Shown: positions 17,404 to 25,648, counted from the first letter of the stretch. The stretch: DNA of 64,000 bases from an uncultured Sphingomonadaceae bacterium (GCA_903871605.1 CAIQHF010000029.1:1-64000), one strand, 5' to 3'. Notes: generated from the letters alone by a model not told the origin. A program made the numbers and translations.

Positions 17404-19473
17404 CTATCCGCGCCGAGCGGCGATGATCACACCCGTCGCCCAGTCGAGTTCGAGTATCACCAGGTCGGCGCGATTCGACAGGGCCTGGCGCAACCGGTCC
17501 TTGACCGCCTTCTGTGTCTCGTAGCTGGCAAGATCGCAATTGAGGTCGTCGATCACGATCAGCCCCCCGGGCGCGAGCCGATCGAGCGCGATTGCGAGAT
17601 GCTGATATTTGACCTCGCTCGCATCGAGGAACAGCAGGTCGGCCGGCCTATCGTCGGCGAGACCGGTCGCGTCGCCCACCGCTTGAAACGCGACATAATC
17701 GGGCCATTCGGCGGCCCGCACCGAGGCAAGCAGCGCCACGTCGACCTCGGTCGACACCAGCGACACGTCGGTCCGCCGGCCGAGCCCCGACACCAGCCAC
17801 GCGGTCCCGACACCCGCTCCCGTGCCGATTTCGAGGATATGTCCGCCCGGCCGCACCGCTGCGGCGAGCACGGCAAGCAGGCGGCCAATCTCGTCGGAGC
17901 AGGACGACGCGAACCGGCCGATATGGGCGCGCTCCTTCGCCTCCGCGACGATCGGATCATAATTCTGGATGATGTGATGCAATTGGCGGCTGCTGCGCGC
18001 GACCATCGCGCCGACCAGCATGTCGACCTGCCGGCCCCGATCGCCGGCCTGCGCATCGCCATCGACCGGGACCGCCGCCAGCGATCGCCCGATCACGCCG
18101 CGCACCGTCGGCAGATCGGGCCATGGCCCGGACGCACGCAGATCGGCGATGTCGCGTTCGAAGCGCTCGACCGTGGCGGCCTCTGCCGTCTGCGCAAGCG
18201 CCACCCCGGCTGCGTCGATCTCCGCGAGCGCAAGCGCACCGCACGCCCTTTTGAGCCGGACATCGCCCGGCATCGTCCGTTGTCGCCATTCGAGATCCTG
18301 CGCCTCGCGGCGATAGAGATCGAGCCAGAGATGCCGCGTCGCATCGCTGGGCGGGGCATCCGGTTCCAGGACGTCGAGCAGAGTCATCAGCCATTCGACC
18401 AGCTGGCGACCGGCGTGGCCCAGCAACGCCCGGCCGGTGGTGCGCAGTTGCCCGCCCAGATAGCGCGCGCGCTCGAGCGCCGTGCGGCTCGATATGATCC
18501 CCGCCGGACGACCGAATATGGCCGTGACCTCGGCTTCTGCCTGTTCCGCCCGGCGGGCCAATATCGCCAGCTGGGCATAGACGTGGAACGCCGCCATCGC
18601 CCGGTGCGCATCCCAGCTATTGGCGTCGCAGCCGCGCGCGGCGTTCCATAGCGACGGGATCCGCGGCGCCCCCCGCCGCGCGAAATCGGGATCGAGCAGG
18701 GTATGACCGTGTCGGAAATCATAGAGCTTCTGGTGCAGCGCCTCGTGCAGCAGATGCTCGGCCAGCGCCCATGGACTGTCGAGCAGCGTCTGGCTCAGGA
18801 AGATGCTGCCCCCGAGGCGTATCTGCGAGCTTGACGCCTTGTCCTTCCACCTGCCCGCATGCGGAAATATCCCGACGAGCTGGACATGGCTCAACGCGCT
18901 CGCGGCTAGATCGGGAAGCAGCGCGGAGAGCAGCGCACAGCCGCGCCGGAGCTTCGCCACCGTATCGGAATCGGCGAAGACGAGCGGATCGCCGTAATTG
19001 ACCTTGATCAGGAAGCGAAAGGCGCGGCCGAAGATGTCGTCGGAATAGGCTTCGGTCCAGATCGCCGGCCCCCCGCCCGCGGAGACGAGCGTCGGCAACG
19101 CCTGGTGCGGCGGCAAAGACGCGCACGCGCCGGTGTCCTGCTCGAGCAGCCCGGCATAATGATCGAAAACCGCCGCACAATCGGCGAGCGGCATGCCATA
19201 TCCGGCACCCTCCTCGACCTGCGTGTGGGCGTGCTGGATCGCGCAGCGGACGACGGTATTGCCGCATGTGCGCTGCACCGCATCGATCGGCGCCGACTGC
19301 AACGCGTCGGCGAGCCGCGCCGCCGGTGCCAGCGACGATCCGATGCGACGGAGCCGCCGGTCGCAGCTGCGATGATATTCGGCCGAGATATAGGCGCTGT
19401 CGCCGAAAATCGGATGCGAGACCAGCACATGCTCGAGCATGGCGAGATCGTCGCCCGCTCTGATGGCAAGCAT
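17404..19473 (-). CDS. HExxH-type peptide-modifying domain fused to a SAM methyltransferase
   Basis: A 689-aa two-part protein. The first ~480 residues resemble the HEXXH-motif peptide-modification family (now linked to alpha-ketoglutarate-dependent peptide beta-hydroxylation), with the metal motif HEALH at residues 243-247 inside LAEHLLHEALHQKLYDF. Residues ~500-689 form a class I SAM-dependent methyltransferase: motif I LEIGTGAGVGTAWL near 547, acidic residue in VSTEVD, motif DLLFLDASEVKY and LAPGGLIVIDDL, close to the O-methyltransferase type. The ATG at 19473 follows GGGGAGG at 5 bp. The 84-aa candidate precursor gene lies 58 bp upstream and the reductase 65 bp downstream. One chain could therefore hydroxylate and methylate the same peptide. 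Both domain calls are from motif reading; the substrate is inference. Confidence 0.75.
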   Translation of the reverse strand: MLAIRAGDDLAMLEHVLVSHPIFGDSAYISAEYHRSCDRRLRRIGSSLAPAARLADALQSAPIDAVQRTCGNTVVRCAIQHAHTQVEEGAGYGMPLADCAAVFDHYAGLLEQDTGACASLPPHQALPTLVSAGGGPAIWTEAYSDDIFGRAFRFLIKVNYGDPLVFADSDTVAKLRRGCALLSALLPDLAASALSHVQLVGIFPHAGRWKDKASSSQIRLGGSIFLSQTLLDSPWALAEHLLHEALHQKLYDFRHGHTLLDPDFARRGAPRIPSLWNAARGCDANSWDAHRAMAAFHVYAQLAILARRAEQAEAEVTAIFGRPAGIISSRTALERARYLGGQLRTTGRALLGHAGRQLVEWLMTLLDVLEPDAPPSDATRHLWLDLYRREAQDLEWRQRTMPGDVRLKRACGALALAEIDAAGVALAQTAEAATVERFERDIADLRASGPWPDLPTVRGVIGRSLAAVPVDGDAQAGDRGRQVDMLVGAMVARSSRQLHHIIQNYDPIVAEAKERAHIGRFASSCSDEIGRLLAVLAAAVRPGGHILEIGTGAGVGTAWLVSGLGRRTDVSLVSTEVDVALLASVRAAEWPDYVAFQAVGDATGLADDRPADLLFLDASEVKYQHLAIALDRLAPGGLIVIDDLNCDLASYETQKAVKDRLRQALSNRADLVILELDWATGVIIAARRG

Positions 19474-19531
19474 CGGCGCCTCCCCGTTTCGGTGGTCGAC
19501 GGTGGCGATCGGCGCCACGGGATCGCCGCCG

Positions 19532-19786
19532 TCAGCCGAGCGGCGTTCCCCGCAGCGCCTGCGCGGGGAGCACGGCGATCGCGCTGCGATCCATCAACGT
19601 GACATGGTCGTGATGTTCGGCGGTATCATGGTGGTGGAAATCGAGATCCGCCCCCATCGCGCGCTCGAGCATGTCGATGTGCGTCTGGAGCTTGACCAGA
19701 TCGTCGGTCGAAACGTCGCCGAGAAGCTGGAGACGAAGATCGTCGAGCTTCTTCGAGAATTTTTCGTAATTCGGAGATTTTTCCAT
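19532..19786 (-). CDS. Candidate RiPP precursor peptide, 84 aa
   Basis: A small protein with strong translation signals: AGGAG lies 7-8 bp before the ATG at 19786. Residues 1-48 are charged and helix-prone (EKFSKKLDDLRLQLLGD) and look like a leader. Residues 50-84 differ sharply in composition: FHHHDTAEHHDHVTLMD, then a hydrophobic run (SAIAVLPAQAL) and a GTPLG end. His and Asp in this tail are possible sites for an HExxH beta-hydroxylase, and Asp or the C-terminus for methylation. It is first in the operon, 58 bp before the modifying enzyme. I know no family for it, and the precursor role is inferred from position and layout. Confidence 0.62.
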   Translation of the reverse strand: MEKSPNYEKFSKKLDDLRLQLLGDVSTDDLVKLQTHIDMLERAMGADLDFHHHDTAEHHDHVTLMDRSAIAVLPAQALRGTPLG

Positions 19787-20128
19787 GTAGAAACTCCTGC
19801 ATCGTGCCGACACGCCGGCGATACCAAGTCTGTTACGGAAAACCCGTCTTATAGATGCAGGTGATTAGCGCGCGGCGGCGTGTTGCACGAGCGACGTCGA
19901 ATCCGAATTGGTGGATATTGCAGCGCGGTCGCGCGACTGCCGCGGCGTCCTGCGATATTGATCGCTCGACTGTCGCATCCCTCGCGCGAGACGCATCCGG
20001 AATGGATCTATTTTTGGCACGACGGCGGGCCGATCCTGACGAGGCGGACGGAAACCATTTGAACAGGTTTCCGCGCGCATAGACGCGGTGTGGCTCATGC
20101 GAACGCGACATTGGGAAAACAGGACGGT
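19787..20128. other. Divergent intergenic region (342 bp) between RiPP operon and PAS gene
   Basis: No supported gene lies here. It must hold the promoter of the minus-strand peptide operon and that of the PAS gene. A possible minus-strand -10-like TATAAG lies at 19848-19853, without a convincing -35. An exact inverted repeat lies at 20049-20073 and is listed separately. Confidence 0.5.
20049..20073. promoter_or_regulatory. Perfect 8-bp inverted repeat CGGAAACC-N9-GGTTTCCG
   Basis: CGGAAACC, nine bases, GGTTTCCG. It lies 56 bp before the PAS gene start and about 260 bp from the precursor gene start on the other strand. The exact dyad and spacing fit an operator for a dimeric regulator. A transcribed hairpin is the other possibility; no T-run follows it, so it is not a typical terminator. 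Confidence 0.45.
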
Positions 20129-20593
20129 ATGGCGCTGCCGGCGCCGCTGACCCATAGCTGGCCGTTGTTCGAGCGCCATCAGCGGTTTGACCTCGGCTGC
20201 CTCGCCGGCGGCGAGCGCGAGAACCGGCCCGCAGCGCTGCCGCGCGATCCGGCGCAGCTTGCGCCGCGCGGCACCGGCCTTTGGGAATGCGATCTCAGCG
20301 ACAATCGGCTGACCTGGTCGCCCGGCGTCTACGACCTGTTCGGGCTTCCCCGCGACTGCGTGCTGGAGCGCGACGCGATCGCGCATCTCTATACGGAATC
20401 GTCGCGCGCGGCGATGGAGCGGCTGCGCGCCTACGCGATCAAGCACCGGCGCGGATTCACCCTCGATGCCGAGATCAGGCCGGTGACGGGCGAGCGACGG
20501 TGGATGCGGCTGATCGCGGCACCGATCTGCAACGGCGCGCGCGTCGTCCGCCTTCACGGCATCAAGCTGGACGTGACCGCAATCCACATCTGA
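20129..20593 (+). CDS. Stand-alone PAS-fold protein
   Basis: A 154-aa protein consisting of an N-terminal tail and one PAS (PAS_3-like) domain: LWECDLSDNRLTWSPGVYDLFGLP, LDAEIRPVTGERRWMRL and the PAC-like end VRLHGIKLDVTAI. No output domain is attached. The ATG at 20129 has AGGA just upstream; an in-frame GTG at 20090 is an alternative. It may sense a ligand or redox state and pass the signal to a partner such as the kinases nearby. It is divergent from the candidate peptide operon. Confidence 0.75.
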   Translation: MALPAPLTHSWPLFERHQRFDLGCLAGGERENRPAALPRDPAQLAPRGTGLWECDLSDNRLTWSPGVYDLFGLPRDCVLERDAIAHLYTESSRAAMERLRAYAIKHRRGFTLDAEIRPVTGERRWMRLIAAPICNGARVVRLHGIKLDVTAIHI

Positions 20594-20672
20594 TCAGAGG
20601 CGCGACCCGCCAGCGCGCGGGGATCGGCGTCCGATCGGGGACCGCCCATCCCTTGCGTCTCCGCGGCCGGGC

Positions 20673-21317
20673 TCAGGCGACCTCGGCGCGGACGCGTTCG
20701 CTGGCGACCGTCGCGCAGAGATGCCGCGCCCGCTCGCGCACCACGGACAGATGCTCGTCGACGACGCGCGCGTCGAGATGATCGGTGATCGACCCGAAAT
20801 GGACATGCTCCGCCGGCTTCATCGCGAAGGCATGCGCGAGATAGTCGTCGAACAGCAGACGCAGCGAGAGCGTCTGGCCCTGTTCGGCCAGCCAGGGACC
20901 CCGCGCGCCCGACGTCGTGAAGCTGAGCAGCCGCTTGCCACCGAGCAGATCGTGCCACGCGCGATTCTGGACCGCGTGGGCGGTGACCCCCGCCCCGAGC
21001 ACGCGATCGACATAGCCTTTGAGGATGGCCGGCGGCGTGCCGAACCAGATCGGATAGACGAGCACGAACACCTCCCCCCCGACGAGCACGTCGAGCTCCG
21101 CGCGGACATCGGGGGCGGGCTGGAAAGGCTGCCGGCCGGGCCGCTCGTCGGCGCCCAAGACCGGGTTGAAGTGGAGCGCATAAAGGTCGCGCACGACCGC
21201 CTCCTGCCCGCAGTCTCGCACCACCGTGCAATAGGTCTCGGCGATCGACGCGTTGAAGCTGTCGGCATCGGGATGCGCCAGGACGACGATGTGGCGAGGC
21301 TTGGCATTCGCGACCAT
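20673..21317 (-). CDS. Flavodoxin-fold NAD(P)H dehydrogenase (quinone)-like protein
   Basis: A 214-aa protein of the NQO1/MdaB-type flavodoxin-like fold, which binds FMN or FAD and reduces quinones or similar acceptors by two electrons. Motifs include IVVLAHPDADSFNASI at the N-terminus, FVLVYPIWFGTPPAILKGYVDRVL and FTTSGARGPW. The ATG at 21317 has GGGAGA about 8 bp upstream. It lies at the edge of the low-oxygen regulatory genes. A second flavodoxin-fold reductase is at 25055. Confidence 0.85.
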   Translation of the reverse strand: MVANAKPRHIVVLAHPDADSFNASIAETYCTVVRDCGQEAVVRDLYALHFNPVLGADERPGRQPFQPAPDVRAELDVLVGGEVFVLVYPIWFGTPPAILKGYVDRVLGAGVTAHAVQNRAWHDLLGGKRLLSFTTSGARGPWLAEQGQTLSLRLLFDDYLAHAFAMKPAEHVHFGSITDHLDARVVDEHLSVVRERARHLCATVASERVRAEVA

Positions 21318-21377
21318 GCAAGGGTCTCCCTTCAATGCGAGACTATCCCTGATCGGCGCGTGCCGCCGTCGGTAATG

Positions 21378-21749
21378 CTACGTATGCGCGGTTGCGGCGC
21401 GGGCCGCATTGAGGATGATATTGGGCCGCGGCGGCTTGTCGAGGACCGCGGTAAATCCCCCCGCCAGCGCATCGGCCGCCAGCTCGCGCGTTGCAGCCCC
21501 GGTCATCAGCACGGCGTGCCCGCGCCACCCTCGCGCGCGCAGATCATACAGCACGTCGAAGCCATTGCCGCCGCCGAGGCAACCATCGGCGATCAGCAAC
21601 GCCGCCGATCTCGCCTCCGGATCATGCGCCACGCTGGCGCGGTCGCGATAGGCGCGCGTTCGATAACCGTGCCCGCGCAGCAGCATCTGCAGCGATCGCC
21701 GCACGCTCGGATCGTCGTCGACGATGATGATCTCGGGACGGTGCGACAT
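21378..21749 (-). CDS. Single-domain response regulator (receiver only)
   Basis: A 123-aa CheY-like receiver without an output domain. It shows the acidic pair in IIIVDDDPSVRRSL, a phospho-acceptor aspartate in LLIADGCLGG and the conserved lysine in AVLDKPP. It lies 10 bp downstream of the FixJ-type gene on the same strand and is probably co-transcribed with it. It may accept phosphate from the FixL-type kinase and act as a sink or competitor, as described for single-domain receivers in rhizobia and Caulobacter. That role is inference. Confidence 0.82.
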   Translation of the reverse strand: MSHRPEIIIVDDDPSVRRSLQMLLRGHGYRTRAYRDRASVAHDPEARSAALLIADGCLGGGNGFDVLYDLRARGWRGHAVLMTGAATRELAADALAGGFTAVLDKPPRPNIILNAARAATAHT

Positions 21750-21759
21750 GGCGGCACCG

Positions 21760-22374
21760 TCAGGCACCGACGCCGGCGGCAAAAGCCAGCCGGAGCGCGT
21801 CGGAAAGGCTGCGCACACCGAGCTTGGTCATCAGGTTCGCGCGGTGGACCTCGACCGTGCGCGGCGAGATTGCGAGATCATAGGCGATCGTCTTGTTGGG
21901 CAGGCCGCGCGCGAGGCCGCCGAGCACATCCTGTTCGCGCGGCGTCAGCGCCGCGATCCGGACACCGGCGTCCTTGGCGCGCTCCTGATCGGCATCGAGG
22001 CCGTCCAGCCGCCGGAATCCTTCGGCGAGCGCGGCGACCAGCGCCGCCTTCTCGAACGGCTTTTCGAGGAAATCGACCGCGCCCGCCTTCATCGCCGCGA
22101 CCGCCATCGTGATGTCGCCATGGCCGGTGAGGATGATCACCGGCATTGCGATCCCGCGCTCGATCATCGCAGCCTGCACCGCAAAGCCATCCATTTCGGG
22201 CATGCGTATGTCGAGCAGCACGCAACCGGGCTCGGCGTGACGCGCCTCCTTGAGGAAGGCGACGCCGCTCGACCACACCGTCACCGCGTAGCCGGACGTC
22301 TTGAGCAGGAACGATGCCGAGCGCCGCAGCGCTTCCTCGTCGTCGACCACGTGGACCATACGCTTATCGGCCAT
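21760..22374 (-). CDS. fixJ: FixJ-family response regulator
   Basis: A 204-aa regulator with a receiver domain (HVVDDEEALRRSASFLL, phospho-acceptor Asp55 in VLLDIRMPEMDG, lysine in DFLEKPF) and a LuxR-type helix-turn-helix (TPREQDVLGGLARG, AISPRTVEVHRANLMTKL). Length and layout are those of FixJ. Three in-frame ATGs overlap the kinase end; the third (22374) sits 6 bp from GGAGG and is preferred. The 11-bp overlap with fixL means the pair is made together. In the family, FixJ activates fixK/fnr-type genes at low oxygen. Confidence 0.9.
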   Translation of the reverse strand: MADKRMVHVVDDEEALRRSASFLLKTSGYAVTVWSSGVAFLKEARHAEPGCVLLDIRMPEMDGFAVQAAMIERGIAMPVIILTGHGDITMAVAAMKAGAVDFLEKPFEKAALVAALAEGFRRLDGLDADQERAKDAGVRIAALTPREQDVLGGLARGLPNKTIAYDLAISPRTVEVHRANLMTKLGVRSLSDALRLAFAAGVGA

Positions 22375-24241
22375 CATCATCCTCCATATTGGCCTTGGGC
22401 AGGGTGAAGTGAAATTCGGTGCCGCCATCCGCGCCCGCGCCGGCCCAGATCCGGCCGCCATGCGCCTCGACGATCGTCCGGCAGATCGACAGGCCCAGCC
22501 CCATGCCCTCGCGCTTGGTCGTGGCGAAGGCCTCGAACAAGCGCCCCGCGACATCGGGCGCCAGACCGGGGCCGCTATCCGCGACGACGAGATGAGCGAG
22601 TGCCCCCTCGGAGCGTCCGCGGACCTGCAACGTGCCGCCGCCCCCGGGCGTCATCGCCTCGATCGCGTTGCGCATCAGATTGACCAGAACCTGCTGGATC
22701 TGGACCCGGTCGACCAGCACCGCGCCGACATCCTCGTCGATCGCGATCCCCGTCGCCACGCCGCGCTCCGCCGCGCCCGCAAATCCCAGAATCGCCGCCT
22801 CCCGCGCCAGATCGACGAGCGGCTCGACCGCCTTCTCGACCTCGCCCCTGGCGACGAACGCACGCAGACGCCGCACGATATTCCCGGCGCGGAAGGCTTC
22901 GCTCGCGGCCTCGCCCAGCGCCTCGCGGAGCAGCGCAACCGTGTCGTCGTCGAAGCCGTCGAGCAGGTCGCGCGAGGCCTCGACATAATTGGCGACCGCA
23001 GCGATCGGCTGGTTGAGTTCATGCGCCAGCGTCGAGGCCATCGTCCCCATCGCGGTCAGCCGCGATGCGTGGGTCAGTTCGGACTGAAGGCTTCGGACCC
23101 GCTCCTCCGCCGCCTCCTTCTCGGACAGATCGCGGATGAACCCGGTGAACATGCGCTGCCCGCCGCCGATCGCCTCGCCGATCGACAGCTCGAGCGGGAA
23201 GGTGCTGCCATCCTTGCGCGCACCGATCACGCGGCGCGTGGTGCCGACGATGCGACGCTCTCCGGTCGCGAGATAGCGGGCGAGATAGGAATCGTGCCTG
23301 TCCCGATCGGGCTGCGGCATCAGCAGTTCGATCTTCTTGCCGATCACCTCCGCCTCGTCCCATCCGAACAGCTGCTCGGCGGTGGCGCTGAACGACGAGA
23401 TGATGCCGGTATCGTCGATGACGATCATCGCATCGGGGACCGTCGCGAGGATCGAGCGCAACTGGCGCTCGCTTGCTTCGATCACCGCCTCGGCCGCACG
23501 CTGATCGGTAACGTCGCGGACGACCTTGCCGAAGCCGACGTGGCGACCCTGCGGATCGGACAGCGCGGTGATCGTCACGCTGGCCAGGAACTCGGTGCCG
23601 TCCTTGCGGACCCGCCAGCTCTCTTCCTCGACGCGGCCTTCGAGCACTGCGCGCGCGAGATCGGCGTCGGGCTTGGACGCCGCGACTTCGTCGGACGGGT
23701 AGAAGATCGAGAAATGCCGGCCGAGGACCTCGCGCTCCGTCCAGCCCTTGATGCGCTGCGCGCCGTCGTTCCAGATCGTCACGCGACCGGCCGTATCGAG
23801 CATGTAGATGGCGTAGTTGGTGGCGCCATCGATGAGCAGAGCCAGTTCGCTGGCGACGCGCTCGGCCTCTCGCGCGGCCGATTCGCTTGCGGTCTCGCTG
23901 GTGATCGCGCGCAGCCGCCAGCGCTCGAGCAGCACCGCGAGCCCGACAACGCCCAACGCGGAGACGAGAAACAACAGCCCGTGGGAAAGAAGCAGCGGCG
24001 CCGGGCCGCCCGCCATCGCCCAGCCGATGCCGCTCGCCAGGACGGTCGCGACGAGGCCCGGCCCGATGCCACCGACGCCCGCTGCCGCAACGACCGCCGG
24101 GAAGAACAGGATGAACGGGCCGCGATCGCCGAGCAGCGGATCGAGCGCGTTGCGCAGCGCCGCCGCGATCGCAACTGATCCGACCGCAACCCCATAGCCG
24201 GGCCAGCGTCCCTGCCAGAGTGCGACCGTTCCCCACCGCAC
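22364..24241 (-). CDS. fixL: FixL-type oxygen-sensing PAS histidine kinase
   Basis: A 625-aa membrane kinase. Residues ~16-110 hold about four membrane segments. A first PAS domain (~135-250) follows, then a second (~262-380) that closely resembles the heme PAS of rhizobial FixL: PDRDRHDSYLARY contains the candidate heme-ligand His316, and Arg336 matches the conserved arginine that contacts bound oxygen in FixL. The H-box is LAHELNQP (His407), and the ATPase region has NLMRNAIEAM and MGLGLSICRTIVEAHGG. The GTG start at 24241 has GGAAGGA 6 bp upstream. Expected role: autophosphorylate at low oxygen and phosphorylate FixJ. Confidence 0.9.
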   Translation of the reverse strand: MRWGTVALWQGRWPGYGVAVGSVAIAAALRNALDPLLGDRGPFILFFPAVVAAAGVGGIGPGLVATVLASGIGWAMAGGPAPLLLSHGLLFLVSALGVVGLAVLLERWRLRAITSETASESAAREAERVASELALLIDGATNYAIYMLDTAGRVTIWNDGAQRIKGWTEREVLGRHFSIFYPSDEVAASKPDADLARAVLEGRVEEESWRVRKDGTEFLASVTITALSDPQGRHVGFGKVVRDVTDQRAAEAVIEASERQLRSILATVPDAMIVIDDTGIISSFSATAEQLFGWDEAEVIGKKIELLMPQPDRDRHDSYLARYLATGERRIVGTTRRVIGARKDGSTFPLELSIGEAIGGGQRMFTGFIRDLSEKEAAEERVRSLQSELTHASRLTAMGTMASTLAHELNQPIAAVANYVEASRDLLDGFDDDTVALLREALGEAASEAFRAGNIVRRLRAFVARGEVEKAVEPLVDLAREAAILGFAGAAERGVATGIAIDEDVGAVLVDRVQIQQVLVNLMRNAIEAMTPGGGGTLQVRGRSEGALAHLVVADSGPGLAPDVAGRLFEAFATTKREGMGLGLSICRTIVEAHGGRIWAGAGADGGTEFHFTLPKANMEDDDGR

Positions 24242-24506
24242 GTCTATTCCTTCCCCGCGCCGCCCACGACGAGCCTAGCCGCGAACGCGGCGGCGCCCAA
24301 GCGCGTCGTGACGATGCCGTGCCCGACGCGACGATCTCGGGTACGATCGCTCGCGGCCACGCGACCCTCGATCCGTCACGATGGCGATCCTTGCCGGTCC
24401 ATGCCCCGGCCCTAGCCTTGCCGCGAACCACGCGAACTAAGGGAATGTCCCAATGTCGGGGTCGGGCGATCTCCGTCATTTCTCCTCGAGCAAAACGGAG
24501 ACGATG

Positions 24507-25058
24507 ATGGACACGCCCGATACACCCGCACCGATCCCGACCGAGGGCGCTGCAACTCTCGTCACGCGCGACGGCGTGGTGGTCGAGGTGCGTCCGGTGC
24601 AAGCGAGCGACGAGCCGGTGCTGGCGGCGCTGTTCGAGCATGTCAGCCCCGCCGACCTGCGCTTCCGCTTCCTGAGCGGCATGCGGCACGTCGACCATGC
24701 GCGCATCGCCGACATGGTCCATGTCGATTATGTCCGCACGATCACCTTCATCGCGTTCGACCAAGCCGGCGAGCCGCTCGCCACCGCGATGCTCGCTGCC
24801 GATGCGGCGCTCAAGACGGCCGAGGTGGCGATTTCGGTCCGCAGCGACCGAAAGGGCCAGGGCATCGGCTGGACGCTGCTCCAGCACGTCATGGCATATG
24901 GAAAGGCGCGCGGGTTCGAATCGATCAGTTCGCTCGAAAGCCGTCAGAACCGCGAGACGATCGCGGTAGAGCGCGACGCCGGTTTCAAGTTCAAGAGCTG
25001 CGAAGACGATCCCGCCGACGTCGTCGCGACCAAATCGCTGGTCGAGCCCGCGCGGTGA
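24507..25058 (+). CDS. GNAT-family N-acetyltransferase
   Basis: A 183-aa acetyltransferase-like protein. The acetyl-CoA loop region is RSDRKGQGIGWTLLQHVMAYGKARG, preceded by a core that begins VRPVQASDEPVLAALFEHVS. The same GNAT module is found at the C-terminus of Pat-type protein acetyltransferases, but here it stands alone. The second of two adjacent ATGs (24507) is 6 bp after GGAG. It overlaps the next gene by 4 bp. Substrate unknown; protein or small-amine acetylation are both possible. Confidence 0.85.
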   Translation: MDTPDTPAPIPTEGAATLVTRDGVVVEVRPVQASDEPVLAALFEHVSPADLRFRFLSGMRHVDHARIADMVHVDYVRTITFIAFDQAGEPLATAMLAADAALKTAEVAISVRSDRKGQGIGWTLLQHVMAYGKARGFESISSLESRQNRETIAVERDAGFKFKSCEDDPADVVATKSLVEPAR

Positions 25059-25648
25059 GCCGACGGGTCGCGATCATCGACGGACATCCCGACCCGAGCC
25101 GCAGCCGCTTCGTCCATGGTCTCGCCGACGCCTATGCCGAGGGTGCGGGACGCGTCGGCCACGAGACGCGACGCATCGAGGTGGCGACACTCGACCTGCC
25201 GCTGCTGCGGTCGCGGGCCGACTGGGAAGGCGAGCCGGTCGCGGCGGTACGCGCGGTTCAGGAAACGATCGCCTGGGCGCAGCATCTCGTGATCCTCTAT
25301 CCGCTGTGGATGGGCGACATGCCCGCCTTGCTCAAAGGCTTCTTCGAGCAGGTATTGCGTCCGGGCTTCGCGATCGCGGCAGGCGCGAAGCCGGGTCGCC
25401 ACGGCTTGCTGGGCGGCCGATCCGCCGAAGTGATCGTCACGATGGGAATGCCGGCCTTCTTCTACCGCTTCTTCTACGGCGCGCACAGCGTCAAGGCGCT
25501 CGAGCGCAACATCCTCAAACTCGCCGGAATCGGGCCGGTGACGCACACGCTGATCGGCTCGGTCGAAGGCAGCGCCGAATCGCGGGCCGGCTGGCTCCAG
25601 GAGGTCTATGGGCTCGGCGAAGCCGGCCGCGTCGCGTTGATCCGCTAG
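25055..25648 (+). CDS. Flavodoxin-fold NAD(P)H oxidoreductase
   Basis: A 197-aa flavodoxin-like reductase of the NQO/KefF type. Motifs: VAIIDGHPDPSRSRFVHGLA at the start, HLVILYPLWMGDMPALLKGF and VTMGMPAFFYRFFYG. It starts with GTG overlapping the acetyltransferase stop by 4 bp. It is the second such reductase in this island, the other being at 20673 on the opposite strand. Probable role in quinone or electrophile reduction under low oxygen; this is inference. Confidence 0.85.
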   Translation: MSRRVAIIDGHPDPSRSRFVHGLADAYAEGAGRVGHETRRIEVATLDLPLLRSRADWEGEPVAAVRAVQETIAWAQHLVILYPLWMGDMPALLKGFFEQVLRPGFAIAAGAKPGRHGLLGGRSAEVIVTMGMPAFFYRFFYGAHSVKALERNILKLAGIGPVTHTLIGSVEGSAESRAGWLQEVYGLGEAGRVALIR

